Made by a program: the position numbers and the translations under genes. Below are positions 1 through 7,446 of a stretch of 10,018 nt of DNA, piece by piece. This stretch comes from Bacteroidales bacterium (GTDB lineage Bacteria; Bacteroidota; Bacteroidia; Bacteroidales; Bacteroidaceae), in NCBI GenBank assembly GCA_004554665.1, contig SFKY01000086.1, positions 1 through 10,018 of the forward strand. The letters are read 5' to 3'. A model generated the notes under the pieces. The model worked only from the letters and a program-made list of their open reading frames with translations. It searched no databases and had not been told where the DNA came from. The stretch's first letter is position 1, and each line of letters opens with the position of its first letter.

Positions 1-18
1 CAACACATTTGTACTCAT
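1..18 (-). CDS. Possible start of a gene leaving the window to the left (first 6 codons only)
   Basis: On the minus strand an ATG at 18-16 opens a frame (Met-Ser-Thr-Asn-Val-Leu) that is still open at the window edge. A TAnnTTTG-type box on the same strand at 43-36 would place a transcript start about 10-13 nt before this ATG, a normal short leader for Bacteroidetes. Two other minus-strand ATGs nearby (28 and 25) run into a stop codon at once. Only six codons are visible, so nothing can be said about the product, and the call rests on the promoter-like box and the open frame alone. Confidence 0.3.
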
Positions 19-187
19 ATCACATCATTTTTCCACAAAAATACTGCAAAAAATCGATTTAAAGAAGGAAAAGGCAATATATTTTTTCCAATTATAAAAA
101 TGACAATTCTCCCCAATCGGTTCATGGAGAATGTATATATCTAATTTCTTATGGGGAAACACATTTTGATGTATCCATATTGTTGGC
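19..187. other. A+T-rich intergenic stretch without a gene
   Basis: No convincing reading frame is present on either strand. The only local structure seen is a 7-bp inverted repeat, ATTCTCC at 106-112 and GGAGAAT at 126-132, separated by 13 nt. It could be a weak hairpin or an operator-like dyad. Together with the structured repeats at 188-358 this makes up the gene-free left end of the window. Confidence 0.5.
36..43 (-). promoter_or_regulatory. Possible Bacteroidetes -7 box for a leftward gene
   Basis: The minus strand reads TATTTTTG here, matching TAnnTTTG. No TTG/TTTG -33 element is found at the expected 19-21 nt spacing, and the surroundings are A+T-rich, where such matches arise by chance. 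It is listed because an open minus-strand frame begins at 18. Confidence 0.3.
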
Positions 188-290
188 GGTGTTGCAGAAC
201 TCTGTTTTAGGCAAAAATTTCCAAAAACACAGCTTGATTATCAATGGGTTACAAATTGCTGTTTTGGATTTTTCGAGGTTCTGCAACACC
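188..290. repeat. Imperfect inverted repeat, MITE-like or relict insertion-sequence ends
   Basis: The outer arms are a perfect 13-bp inverted repeat: GGTGTTGCAGAAC at 188-200 and its complement at 278-290. Further inside, 213-233 (AAAAAT, CC, AAAA, CAGC blocks) pairs imperfectly with 258-273, so the segment can fold into one long bulged hairpin of about 103 nt. The interior has no transposase frame. I see no flanking target-site duplication, which leaves the mobile-element reading unproven. A structured RNA or the fused ends of a deleted insertion sequence are alternatives. Confidence 0.45.
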
Positions 291-303
291 CTCAAAACCC
301 GCA

Positions 304-358
304 GCCACTCGTAGGGACACACCTCGGTGTATCCCTACAGGCTGGACGATGCGAGTGG
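304..358. repeat. REP-like palindromic element
   Basis: The core is a hairpin: GTAGGGACACACC at 311-323 pairs with GGTGTATCCCTAC at 326-338, 12 of 13 positions matching (mismatch 318/331). A second stem encloses it: CCACTCG at 305-311 complements CGAGTGG at 352-358, with 13 unpaired bases on one side. Intergenic palindromes with a GTAGGGA...TCCCTAC core are, from memory, frequent in Bacteroidetes and cyanobacteria and resemble REP elements mobilised by RAYT (Y1-type) transposases. It lies 33 nt beyond the glycosidase stop codon and could also stabilise or end that transcript, since the minus strand runs into GGGTTTT after the stem. Confidence 0.55.
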
Positions 359-391
359 CATGCAGAATAGCCTTTAAGACTGCACCCTCCA

Positions 392-3300
392 TCAGGGCAA
401 AGCCTCCAACAGGAGCAGCCAGCCCTTGCGAGGTTCCACGGGGATGGCATCGGTCAACGACCACTCGCCTGCCTGCTGGAAAGTGGGAATCGGCATGGCT
501 TTCAGCCGATACGCCCCCTTCTTCAGTCCCAACTGTTTGTAGTCAATATGCAGACGGACATGTTTGAGGGTGTCCGAATAGTTGCCGACCGACAGCAGCA
601 CACGGCCATCATGCTCGTAGGCTGTCACTTTGACCGCATCGTCCGAAGACTGTACAGCCGGATTAGATTCCCAATACCCAAGCATACGGGCATCGGCAAT
701 GCCGAACGAATCCCATACCTTCCACACCACACGCGGGTCACAGACCACTCCCTCAGTCTCCCACGGATGGCGCACCGTCATGCCGTACTGCATGCCCAGC
801 CACTTATTGCCGCCACGGTACAGCATATCGCCCGTAAGACCGAAAGGAATGCCCGAAGACTCTACCAGCCAGTTGGCCGGGGTCATACGGTCGTAGAGGA
901 AACTCTCCCCAAACCACAGTTTGTCGATATAGGGGAAAAACTCGGCATACTGGTTGGCCGGACCGCGCGAGAAACCGGTATTGCTGTGCAGGTCGATGAT
1001 GCAGCCGGGCTTGACACTCTCCATTGCCCTGCGCATCCTCTTGAGAATGTCGCGGCCAAACGAGACATCATCCAGATAGATGCCGTCTATATCCATCGTC
1101 TCTATCATCCATCTCAGGCCCTCTATATAGTAGTTGTACCAGCGCGAATCGCTTTCGGTAGTCAGTATGGCTGCATCGGCCACAATTCCCGTCTCGTCCT
1201 GATGGTCAAAATGCTGATACCACTGTGGGGTATACCCAGTGACAAAATGCTCGCGGAGCCACGGGAAGCCACCGCCGTCGCCACCGCGCAATATCTCGGT
1301 ACCAAGACTTCGGATGGCCCATATCTCGGTAGCGGCATTGCTCAGTTCGCGCAGGGTATAATAGAGTTTCACCTTCAGTCCTTTCTGGTGCCATGTACGG
1401 GTAAAATCCTTCAGTTTGTCGACCGTCAGGAAGGGGTAGTTGATAAACGGATGATACTCGTTGGCATGGTGTATGTTGATGATTTTCACCCCTGCCGCCA
1501 CATCGGCATCCGTCGGCACGGGTTTGCTGCCATTGTGATAATAGCGGTTGGTAAACTGATCGTGCAGGTCGATGGGCTTCACAGGCGTGATGAGCAGTGA
1601 AAAATCGAAAGATACGGCCTTGCCTGCCTGCAACATACGCTCACCGCTATAGACGGTCATGCTGGTATGCTGCTTGCCTTTGTGCAGACTGAACCCTCCC
1701 TTGCCTCCATTGTGCCAGCTTTCAGGATAAGGAGGACGGTAGGCATTGAGTAGCGGTCCTGTATAGGTACTTCCCCTCAGCTCACAGTGTATGCCGGCAT
1801 GGGCGTTGCCCATCCAGAAGCTGTCGAAGGGCCATAGCCAGTTTTGCTGCTTGTCCACAGGAATGGAGACCCCATGGTGGTTGACCGTCATCTCCGGCGT
1901 GTCCCACTTGCCTTGATAACTGTTGGGGGTGTCTTGCCCAGGCAGGCCGGCACCCAAGAACTGTTGGGCCACCTCGTTGCGCATATCCATCTCCAACCTG
2001 ATGTCCTTGACATGCAACGGGCGCTTGGGAGTAAGGGTATAGATATAGTTGACCCAACCGTCAAACTCGTACGTGGCCGCAGCCTCAAGCACCAAGTCCT
2101 CGTCCTCTGCCTGCCAGCAGCCGGCCATCCTGCCCTTGGTCAACGCCTGTTGCCTGAACGTACCTTTCAGAGACTTAATGCCTTGATCAGTCTCGATGAC
2201 AAAACGCATGGGAGCCGACAACACATCGCGACCCCAAGCCGTAATGCGGGCTGGAAGCGCGGTCTTTCGGTCTAAAGTGACACTACGGCCGAGACACCGA
2301 AAATTGTTACCTGTCAACGTGATATCCGTATAGGGTTGGGTAGGTGTGTCGTCCAGTCCCAACGTAGAGTTGAGCCAGCGCAACCGGCTGTGCCGCCACG
2401 GTTCGCTGTCGCCACGGTCTGCCAAAGGCTGGCCCTGTATGGTGATGGCAACGGGAATCGTACAGGCACGTCCCTGCTTGTCTTTCAGCGTCAGCGTGCC
2501 TGTATAGCGCCCTGAGGCAGCATCGTGCGGAATGTCTACACCAAACCAGAGTGCCTGCACCGTGCCGGTGGGTACGGAGACATGATGGGTAAAAGCCTTG
2601 CCAGAAGGATTGATTCCTTCGAGATTGAAGCACGTAACCGAGGAAGAGGGCAACGATGCAGTGCCACTCTTCAGGTCGCTGATATGGTAGCTGATATCCT
2701 CGATGTCCCGATCCGGCGACCACAGCGCCACCTGAAAAGCATAGTACTCGTTGGGGGCCGCCGTACCTGCAAATCCCCTACCCTGCGGCTGCGCCATCCA
2801 GCAGCTGGGCAACCGATGGCGCATGCGCACAGGCCGCTTGCGGTCTTCCGCGAAGAGGTAAAACGCCCGTCCGCTCCCATACTGCCTGCAGTAACGCTGC
2901 ACCTCTGCCTCCGTGGCGATCACCTCCATCGGGTAAAAACTGTCAAACGCGCTACGCGATTCCACCCTCACTACCCGGGCCGTGGCCGGCGTGCCGCCCA
3001 GCCTGCGCTGCGCCTCCCATGCCTCCTGTGGAGCTGGCTCCTGCGGATAGTAGTTGCGGTAATACGAGCCGCCACCGGGCTGCACCTGATAAGGCAGATA
3101 ATAAAAATAATAGGTACCCTTGCGGCTTACAGGACCAAACGAGATGTGGCACCGCTCGCTGTTGACCGTATGCCGATAGATATTGGGCACCGTATCGCCA
3201 CTCTCGGCATGGACGATGAGCAGGCGATGGTTGCCCACCGCATTGTCCGGACGGCGCCACTGGAAATCGAGGTCAACCACTGTAGCAGGCTCGTCTATCT

Positions 3301-3445
3301 GAAGCACGGCACGATGGTTGCCAAAACGCTCCTCCCACGGAGCAGACACACTCTCGTAACGATAAGGAACCTTATCCTGCGCACAGAGATACGGCAATAG
3401 GCTCCCTGCCCATAACAGGGATAGGACAAAAAGTGCTTTTCTCAT
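392..3445 (-). CDS. Secreted glycoside hydrolase-like protein (DUF6067 / GH123-related), 1017 aa
   Basis: This is a large exported protein, probably a glycan-cleaving enzyme of the periplasm or outer surface. Residues 1-22 form a signal peptide (basic MRK, hydrophobic core, LCAQ), most likely cut by signal peptidase I; the cysteine is not in a good lipobox. Residues ~25-340 look like beta-sandwich modules and ~345-640 like a further beta-rich region. A TIM-barrel-like catalytic part spans ~650-900: KVKLYYTLREL (691-701), DGIYLDDVSFG (787-797), IIDLHSNTGF (816-825), LWFGESF (843-849), LTGDML (870-875). A C-terminal beta domain covers ~930-1017. Asp792, Asp793 and Glu847 are my candidate acidic catalytic residues; this is inference. 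The architecture resembles Bacteroidetes proteins annotated DUF6067/GH123-like, named from memory. The substrate is unknown. No SusC/SusD pair is in the window. The start is 38 nt after the TPR gene stop, with no -7 box between, so co-transcription is likely. Confidence 0.75.
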   Translation of the reverse strand: MRKALFVLSLLWAGSLLPYLCAQDKVPYRYESVSAPWEERFGNHRAVLQIDEPATVVDLDFQWRRPDNAVGNHRLLIVHAESGDTVPNIYRHTVNSERCHISFGPVSRKGTYYFYYLPYQVQPGGGSYYRNYYPQEPAPQEAWEAQRRLGGTPATARVVRVESRSAFDSFYPMEVIATEAEVQRYCRQYGSGRAFYLFAEDRKRPVRMRHRLPSCWMAQPQGRGFAGTAAPNEYYAFQVALWSPDRDIEDISYHISDLKSGTASLPSSSVTCFNLEGINPSGKAFTHHVSVPTGTVQALWFGVDIPHDAASGRYTGTLTLKDKQGRACTIPVAITIQGQPLADRGDSEPWRHSRLRWLNSTLGLDDTPTQPYTDITLTGNNFRCLGRSVTLDRKTALPARITAWGRDVLSAPMRFVIETDQGIKSLKGTFRQQALTKGRMAGCWQAEDEDLVLEAAATYEFDGWVNYIYTLTPKRPLHVKDIRLEMDMRNEVAQQFLGAGLPGQDTPNSYQGKWDTPEMTVNHHGVSIPVDKQQNWLWPFDSFWMGNAHAGIHCELRGSTYTGPLLNAYRPPYPESWHNGGKGGFSLHKGKQHTSMTVYSGERMLQAGKAVSFDFSLLITPVKPIDLHDQFTNRYYHNGSKPVPTDADVAAGVKIINIHHANEYHPFINYPFLTVDKLKDFTRTWHQKGLKVKLYYTLRELSNAATEIWAIRSLGTEILRGGDGGGFPWLREHFVTGYTPQWYQHFDHQDETGIVADAAILTTESDSRWYNYYIEGLRWMIETMDIDGIYLDDVSFGRDILKRMRRAMESVKPGCIIDLHSNTGFSRGPANQYAEFFPYIDKLWFGESFLYDRMTPANWLVESSGIPFGLTGDMLYRGGNKWLGMQYGMTVRHPWETEGVVCDPRVVWKVWDSFGIADARMLGYWESNPAVQSSDDAVKVTAYEHDGRVLLSVGNYSDTLKHVRLHIDYKQLGLKKGAYRLKAMPIPTFQQAGEWSLTDAIPVEPRKGWLLLLEALP

Positions 3446-3483
3446 ATCTTTAGGTTTTTATTATTATCGAATGGCAACTGTGT

Positions 3484-4317
3484 TCAGTCTTTTCCCTCTG
3501 CCTGATATTGGCCCGTGAGACTGTCGGCCATGCCCGGTTCCAACTCCAACAGTTGGCGCATATCCTCGCTGGCACCCTCCTTGTCGCCCGTGGCATAGCG
3601 GATGGCTCCACGCTCCTTGTAGGCTGCCGTACAGAAAGGGTTGGCATCGATCACCTGACCATAGAGCGCCAGGGCCTCGTCGTGCCTGCCCGCAGCCTCG
3701 GCCACACGCGCCTTGAGCATCAGCACATCCTCATGGCCCGGATTGCGCTCCAGCAACAGGTCAGCATCCTGGGCAGCGCCTTCCACATCGCCCATCTCCA
3801 GCAGAATCTCTCCCCGGAGCAGATAGGCATCGCCATAATGCTCGTCCAACGCGATGGCCTTGGTCAGCATGGCCACCGCAAGGATAGGGTTGTGCTGTCC
3901 CCTATAGGCACGTGCATAGAGATAAAGCGCAAGAATGTCTTCAGCGTCGATGGCAAGCGCCTTCTCGCAAGCCTGCGCCATGGCCGTGTAGTCTTCCAAC
4001 ATATAGGCTGCCTGTGCCATGCGCACATAGATGCGCCCATTGTCGGGCTGCGCCTCGCACAGCAGCCGCAACTGCTCCAGCGCCGGGAGCATCTCACCAC
4101 TGCGCATCAGCGCCTCTGACAGGTAGTCGCGCACCTCCAGATCGTCCTTTATTTCCAAGGCATGGGTGAAACACTGCTTGGCATACGCCATCTGCCCGCT
4201 ACGCAGGGCACGCACGCCGTCATATTTGAGTACATCAAACTTCTTGGCCAGTTCTTCTTGGCGTTTTTCTTCGGGATTCTCGACTGCTGAACCGAATAAT
4301 GACTTGAAAAAGCCCAT
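3484..4317 (-). CDS. TPR-repeat protein, cytoplasmic, 277 aa
   Basis: The protein is almost entirely tandem 34-residue tetratricopeptide repeats, about seven units from residue ~27 to ~262. Typical positions are filled, for example AYAKQCFTHALEI, AMAQACEKALAIDAED, AVAMLTKAIALDEHYGDAYLLRG and EALALYGQVIDANP. Such arrays form a right-handed superhelix that binds other proteins; no enzymatic motif is visible. There is no signal peptide. The N-terminus MGFFKSLFG is short and amphipathic and could touch the membrane, followed by a charged stretch (13-27). The start is the first ATG after a good promoter at 4349-4379 on the same strand, leaving a leader of ~25 nt. The glycosidase-like gene follows after 38 nt, suggesting one transcript, but nothing in the sequence shows what the TPR protein binds. 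Confidence 0.85.
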   Translation of the reverse strand: MGFFKSLFGSAVENPEEKRQEELAKKFDVLKYDGVRALRSGQMAYAKQCFTHALEIKDDLEVRDYLSEALMRSGEMLPALEQLRLLCEAQPDNGRIYVRMAQAAYMLEDYTAMAQACEKALAIDAEDILALYLYARAYRGQHNPILAVAMLTKAIALDEHYGDAYLLRGEILLEMGDVEGAAQDADLLLERNPGHEDVLMLKARVAEAAGRHDEALALYGQVIDANPFCTAAYKERGAIRYATGDKEGASEDMRQLLELEPGMADSLTGQYQAEGKD

Positions 4318-4348
4318 TGTCTATTACGTTTTTAGTTTTAACTGACGA

Positions 4349-4379
4349 CAAAAGTACTATAAAAAGGTTAAGAGACAAA
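4349..4379 (-). promoter_or_regulatory. Promoter of the TPR/glycosidase unit (Bacteroidetes type)
   Basis: On the minus strand TTTG (4379-4376) is followed after 19 nt by TACTTTTG (4356-4349). This matches the Bacteroidetes -33 (TTTG) and -7 (TAnnTTTG) elements at their usual spacing. The expected start of transcription is near 4342-4344, about 25 nt before the TPR gene ATG. It is the best-formed promoter in the window. Confidence 0.7.
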
Positions 4380-4431
4380 ATAAATTCAGCATTTTTAATG
4401 ACCACTACAGCGCTATCTGCGATGAAATGGG

Positions 4432-4439
4432 TAATTTTG
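4432..4439 (+). promoter_or_regulatory. -7 box (TAATTTTG) directly in front of the exported-protein gene
   Basis: TAATTTTG followed by CA fits the TAnnTTTGCA form also seen before the symporter and HU genes. It ends only 5 nt before the ATG at 4445, so transcription would start at or next to the start codon and the mRNA would have essentially no leader. No -33 TTG lies at 19-21 nt. If translation instead began at the upstream in-frame ATG at 4427, this box would be inside the gene and could not be its promoter. Confidence 0.45.
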
Positions 4440-4444
4440 CAACT

Positions 4445-5227
4445 ATGAAAAAATATCTGTTCCTCTTCATAGCCTTGGCCACGACCATTCCCATGATGGC
4501 CCAGCGCATCGCCCAAGGTCCCCTGCACAGTGCCGACGACCCACGCAGCGGATGGCTGTTGCCCGGCGACACCATCTACAATGAGGGTCGGGTCACTGTC
4601 TATGGCGGCAAGCCTATGCAGCTGACTACAGAGACACGAGAGCAGGAATCTCTGCAGCCCCCGCTGATGCCCTCTACCTACGGATGGGGACTGCACCAAG
4701 GACTCAACGTGTCGATAGACCTGTCGGCTTTTGCCACCTTTGGCAAAGGGGTGCCGCATCACGGCGGCTTCGGACAGACCCTCAGCGCTGCCTACCTGTC
4801 TCCCCTCTCGCGCGACGGCAAGTGGTGGCTGGCCGGAGGTGGCTATCTGAACAACATCATGTGGGGCGGCGACAGCTACCGCGATGCCGGACTCTACGCC
4901 ATGCTGGGTTACAAGATCAACGATAAGTGGGAACTGTACGCCTATGGCCAGCTCTCACTGGCCAACAACTATGGCTCGTACCGTCAGCGCTACTACACCT
5001 ACGGCTATCCCAACCGCTACGCCCTGTGCAGTCCTCTCTACGGATGGATGGGCATGGGACCGATGGGCGCTGGCATGGGGGCAGCCGGTGCCAATGTGCT
5101 GGGGGTGGGTGCCCTATATCATGTCAACCGCAGTCTTACCATCGGCCTCAGCGTGGAGGGCGTATGGTACAACCAACCGCAGCATCAATATTTTGACCAA
5201 TACAACTATCCGGTACCGTTGCCGTAA
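4445..5227 (+). CDS. Exported protein of unknown function, probably outer-membrane beta-barrel, 260 aa
   Basis: Function not recognised. With the start at 4445 the protein begins with a clean signal peptide (MKKYLFLFIALATTIPMMA, cleavage before Gln20). The in-frame ATG at 4427 would add MGNFAT in front and is less likely. The mature part has alternating aromatic and small residues with many Tyr, Trp and Gly (for example 76-100, 126-134, 162-182 and 217-243), as in short outer-membrane beta-barrels. Residues 200-216 form an unusual Gly/Met-rich segment (GWMGMGPMGAGMGAAGA), which may be a loop or turn. It ends in PVPLP without a terminal aromatic residue, so a standard BAM signal is not obvious. 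It is transcribed away from the TPR gene across a 127-nt gap and closed by the palindrome at 5257-5298. Confidence 0.75.
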   Translation: MKKYLFLFIALATTIPMMAQRIAQGPLHSADDPRSGWLLPGDTIYNEGRVTVYGGKPMQLTTETREQESLQPPLMPSTYGWGLHQGLNVSIDLSAFATFGKGVPHHGGFGQTLSAAYLSPLSRDGKWWLAGGGYLNNIMWGGDSYRDAGLYAMLGYKINDKWELYAYGQLSLANNYGSYRQRYYTYGYPNRYALCSPLYGWMGMGPMGAGMGAAGANVLGVGALYHVNRSLTIGLSVEGVWYNQPQHQYFDQYNYPVPLP

Positions 5228-5256
5228 CCGCAATGGCTAAAGACGGCAAATAGCCC

Positions 5257-5298
5257 ACCTAAATGCCATGATTAGCGCGCTAATCATGGCATTTAGGT
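5257..5298. terminator. 42-nt perfect palindrome, intrinsic terminator
   Basis: Positions 5257-5298 are a perfect palindrome centred between 5277 and 5278; each half begins ACCTAAATGCCATGATTAGC. As RNA it forms a ~19-bp stem with a GCGC loop, followed by TTTT (5298-5301). It starts 30 nt after the stop codon at 5227 and should end that transcript. There is no T tract on the opposite side, so it is probably one-directional. The stem is longer and more perfect than most terminators. Confidence 0.75.
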
Positions 5299-5413
5299 TT
5301 TGGAAACGACAACCCTACGCTGCTCCCTCCCATCCTCAAGAAGCAACAAAATGCTCAACCAAGGATGCCATTGGGGCTTTATTTTGCATTTCGAAAACAT
5401 ATTTTCATTACAC

Positions 5414-5448
5414 TTTGACACATATTTGAAATTAATTGTGTATTTTTG
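5414..5448 (+). promoter_or_regulatory. Promoter of the symporter gene
   Basis: TATTTTTG at 5441-5448, followed by CA, is a good -7 box. TTTG at 5414-5417 is a possible -33 element, although the 23-nt spacing is a little longer than usual. Transcription would start near 5455, giving a leader of about 23 nt before the ATG at 5478. Confidence 0.55.
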
Positions 5449-5477
5449 CAAAACGATTATCACAAATACATTTCAAT

Positions 5478-6896
<1,419 letters not shown>

Positions 6897-6925
6897 GATG
6901 ATAATATTTTGGAGAACGAATCGGT

Positions 6926-6953
6926 AAGTTTCCCAAAACTTTTCGTACCTTTG
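6926..6953 (+). promoter_or_regulatory. HU promoter with an overlapping dyad
   Basis: TACCTTTG at 6946-6953 followed by CA is a strong -7 box and gives a leader of ~60 nt before the HU start. No clear -33 TTTG is seen at 19-21 nt. Just upstream, AAGTTT (6926-6931) and AAACTT (6936-6941) form a 6-bp dyad around CCCA, placed where polymerase would bind; it could be an operator or, less likely, a weak terminator for the symporter. Confidence 0.55.
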
Positions 6954-6971
6954 CAGTCTAAACGGCGAAAA

Positions 6972-6983
6972 GGGCAGGAGCCC
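6972..6983 (+). promoter_or_regulatory. Small hairpin in the HU 5' leader
   Basis: GGGC-AGGA-GCCC is a 4-bp G+C stem with an AGGA loop in the untranslated leader, 37 nt before the ATG. It is too far away to act as a ribosome binding site. It contains GGCAGGAGCC (6973-6982), identical to the right arm of the terminator downstream of the same gene (7391-7400). Confidence 0.35.
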
Positions 6984-7020
6984 CCCACTCGCTTCAAACC
7001 ATCAAAAAGCAAGAGGAACA

Positions 7021-7314
7021 ATGAACAAGACACAACTTACTGCAGCCGTGGCCGAGAAGGCCGGCATCTCCAAGACTGAAGCCAACCTGTATGTAAACGC
7101 CGTACTGGGCGTGATAGCAGACAACATCTGTGAAGGCGACAATGAAGTGGCCATCCCCGACTTTGGCCGATTCTTTGTCAAGACGGTACCGGCCCGCCAA
7201 GGCGTCAATCCTGCCACCGGCGAGAAGATACAGATTGAGGCCCATGAAAAAATTGTCTTCAAACCGTCTGACAATATGGGCATCTACTCACGCAAGCACG
7301 CTGCCGAGAAGTAA
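7021..7314 (+). CDS. HU-family DNA-binding protein, 97 aa
   Basis: This is a histone-like nucleoid protein that binds and bends DNA as a dimer. The helical N-terminal half (1-40) has the family pattern NKTQLTAAVAEKAGISKTEA, followed by the beta saddle with IPDFGRFFVKTVPARQGVNPATGEKIQIEA (45-74). Asn63-Pro64 is the arm tip whose proline intercalates between base pairs in HU/IHF structures. The C-terminal residues (KIVFKPSDNMGIYSRKHAAEK) include the conserved FKPS. The length is only slightly more than the usual ~90 residues. It has its own -7 box and a bidirectional terminator, so it is probably a single-gene unit, which is common for HU. HU and IHF subunits cannot be told apart with certainty here. 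Confidence 0.95.
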   Translation: MNKTQLTAAVAEKAGISKTEANLYVNAVLGVIADNICEGDNEVAIPDFGRFFVKTVPARQGVNPATGEKIQIEAHEKIVFKPSDNMGIYSRKHAAEK

Positions 7315-7332
7315 CAACGGCTGCTTACAGAC

Positions 7333-7406
7333 AAAAAGGCTCCTGCCTTTGCAACGCGGAAGAAAGTCCTTCAGGGAAGCGCGAAACAAAGGCAGGAGCC
7401 TTTTTT
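7333..7406. terminator. Bidirectional terminator between HU and the GNAT gene
   Basis: The left arm 7333-7351 (AAAAAGGCTCCTGCCTTTG) and the right arm 7387-7405 are perfect complements over 19 bp. The outer A5 becomes a T tract on the minus strand and T6 (7401-7406) follows on the plus strand, so both converging transcripts can end here. The 35-nt loop is long for a terminator and can form small inner stems (GAAG 7359-7362 with CTTC 7369-7372; CGCG 7355-7358 with CGCG 7380-7383). Confidence 0.8.
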
Positions 7407-7446
7407 ACTGATAAAAAATCTACACTATAAAGCCGGCAACAGACCG

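Noticed and set aside
1..391. Searched for tRNA genes, a CRISPR array or an insertion-sequence transposase
   Set aside because: No cloverleaf-like arrangement, no regularly spaced repeats and no transposase frame are visible; only the two palindromic structures described were found.
548..1600. A 350-codon open frame on the plus strand, plus others at 2525-3400 and 1844-2275
   Set aside because: They lie wholly inside the glycosidase gene on the other strand, have no promoter-like box, and their translations look like antisense reading of a G+C-rich gene (rich in Arg, His, Ile without domain pattern).
392..3445. Lipoprotein reading of the glycosidase signal peptide (cysteine at residue 21)
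   Set aside because: The residues before the cysteine (PYL) do not fit a lipobox, and the LCAQ end fits ordinary signal peptidase I cleavage better.
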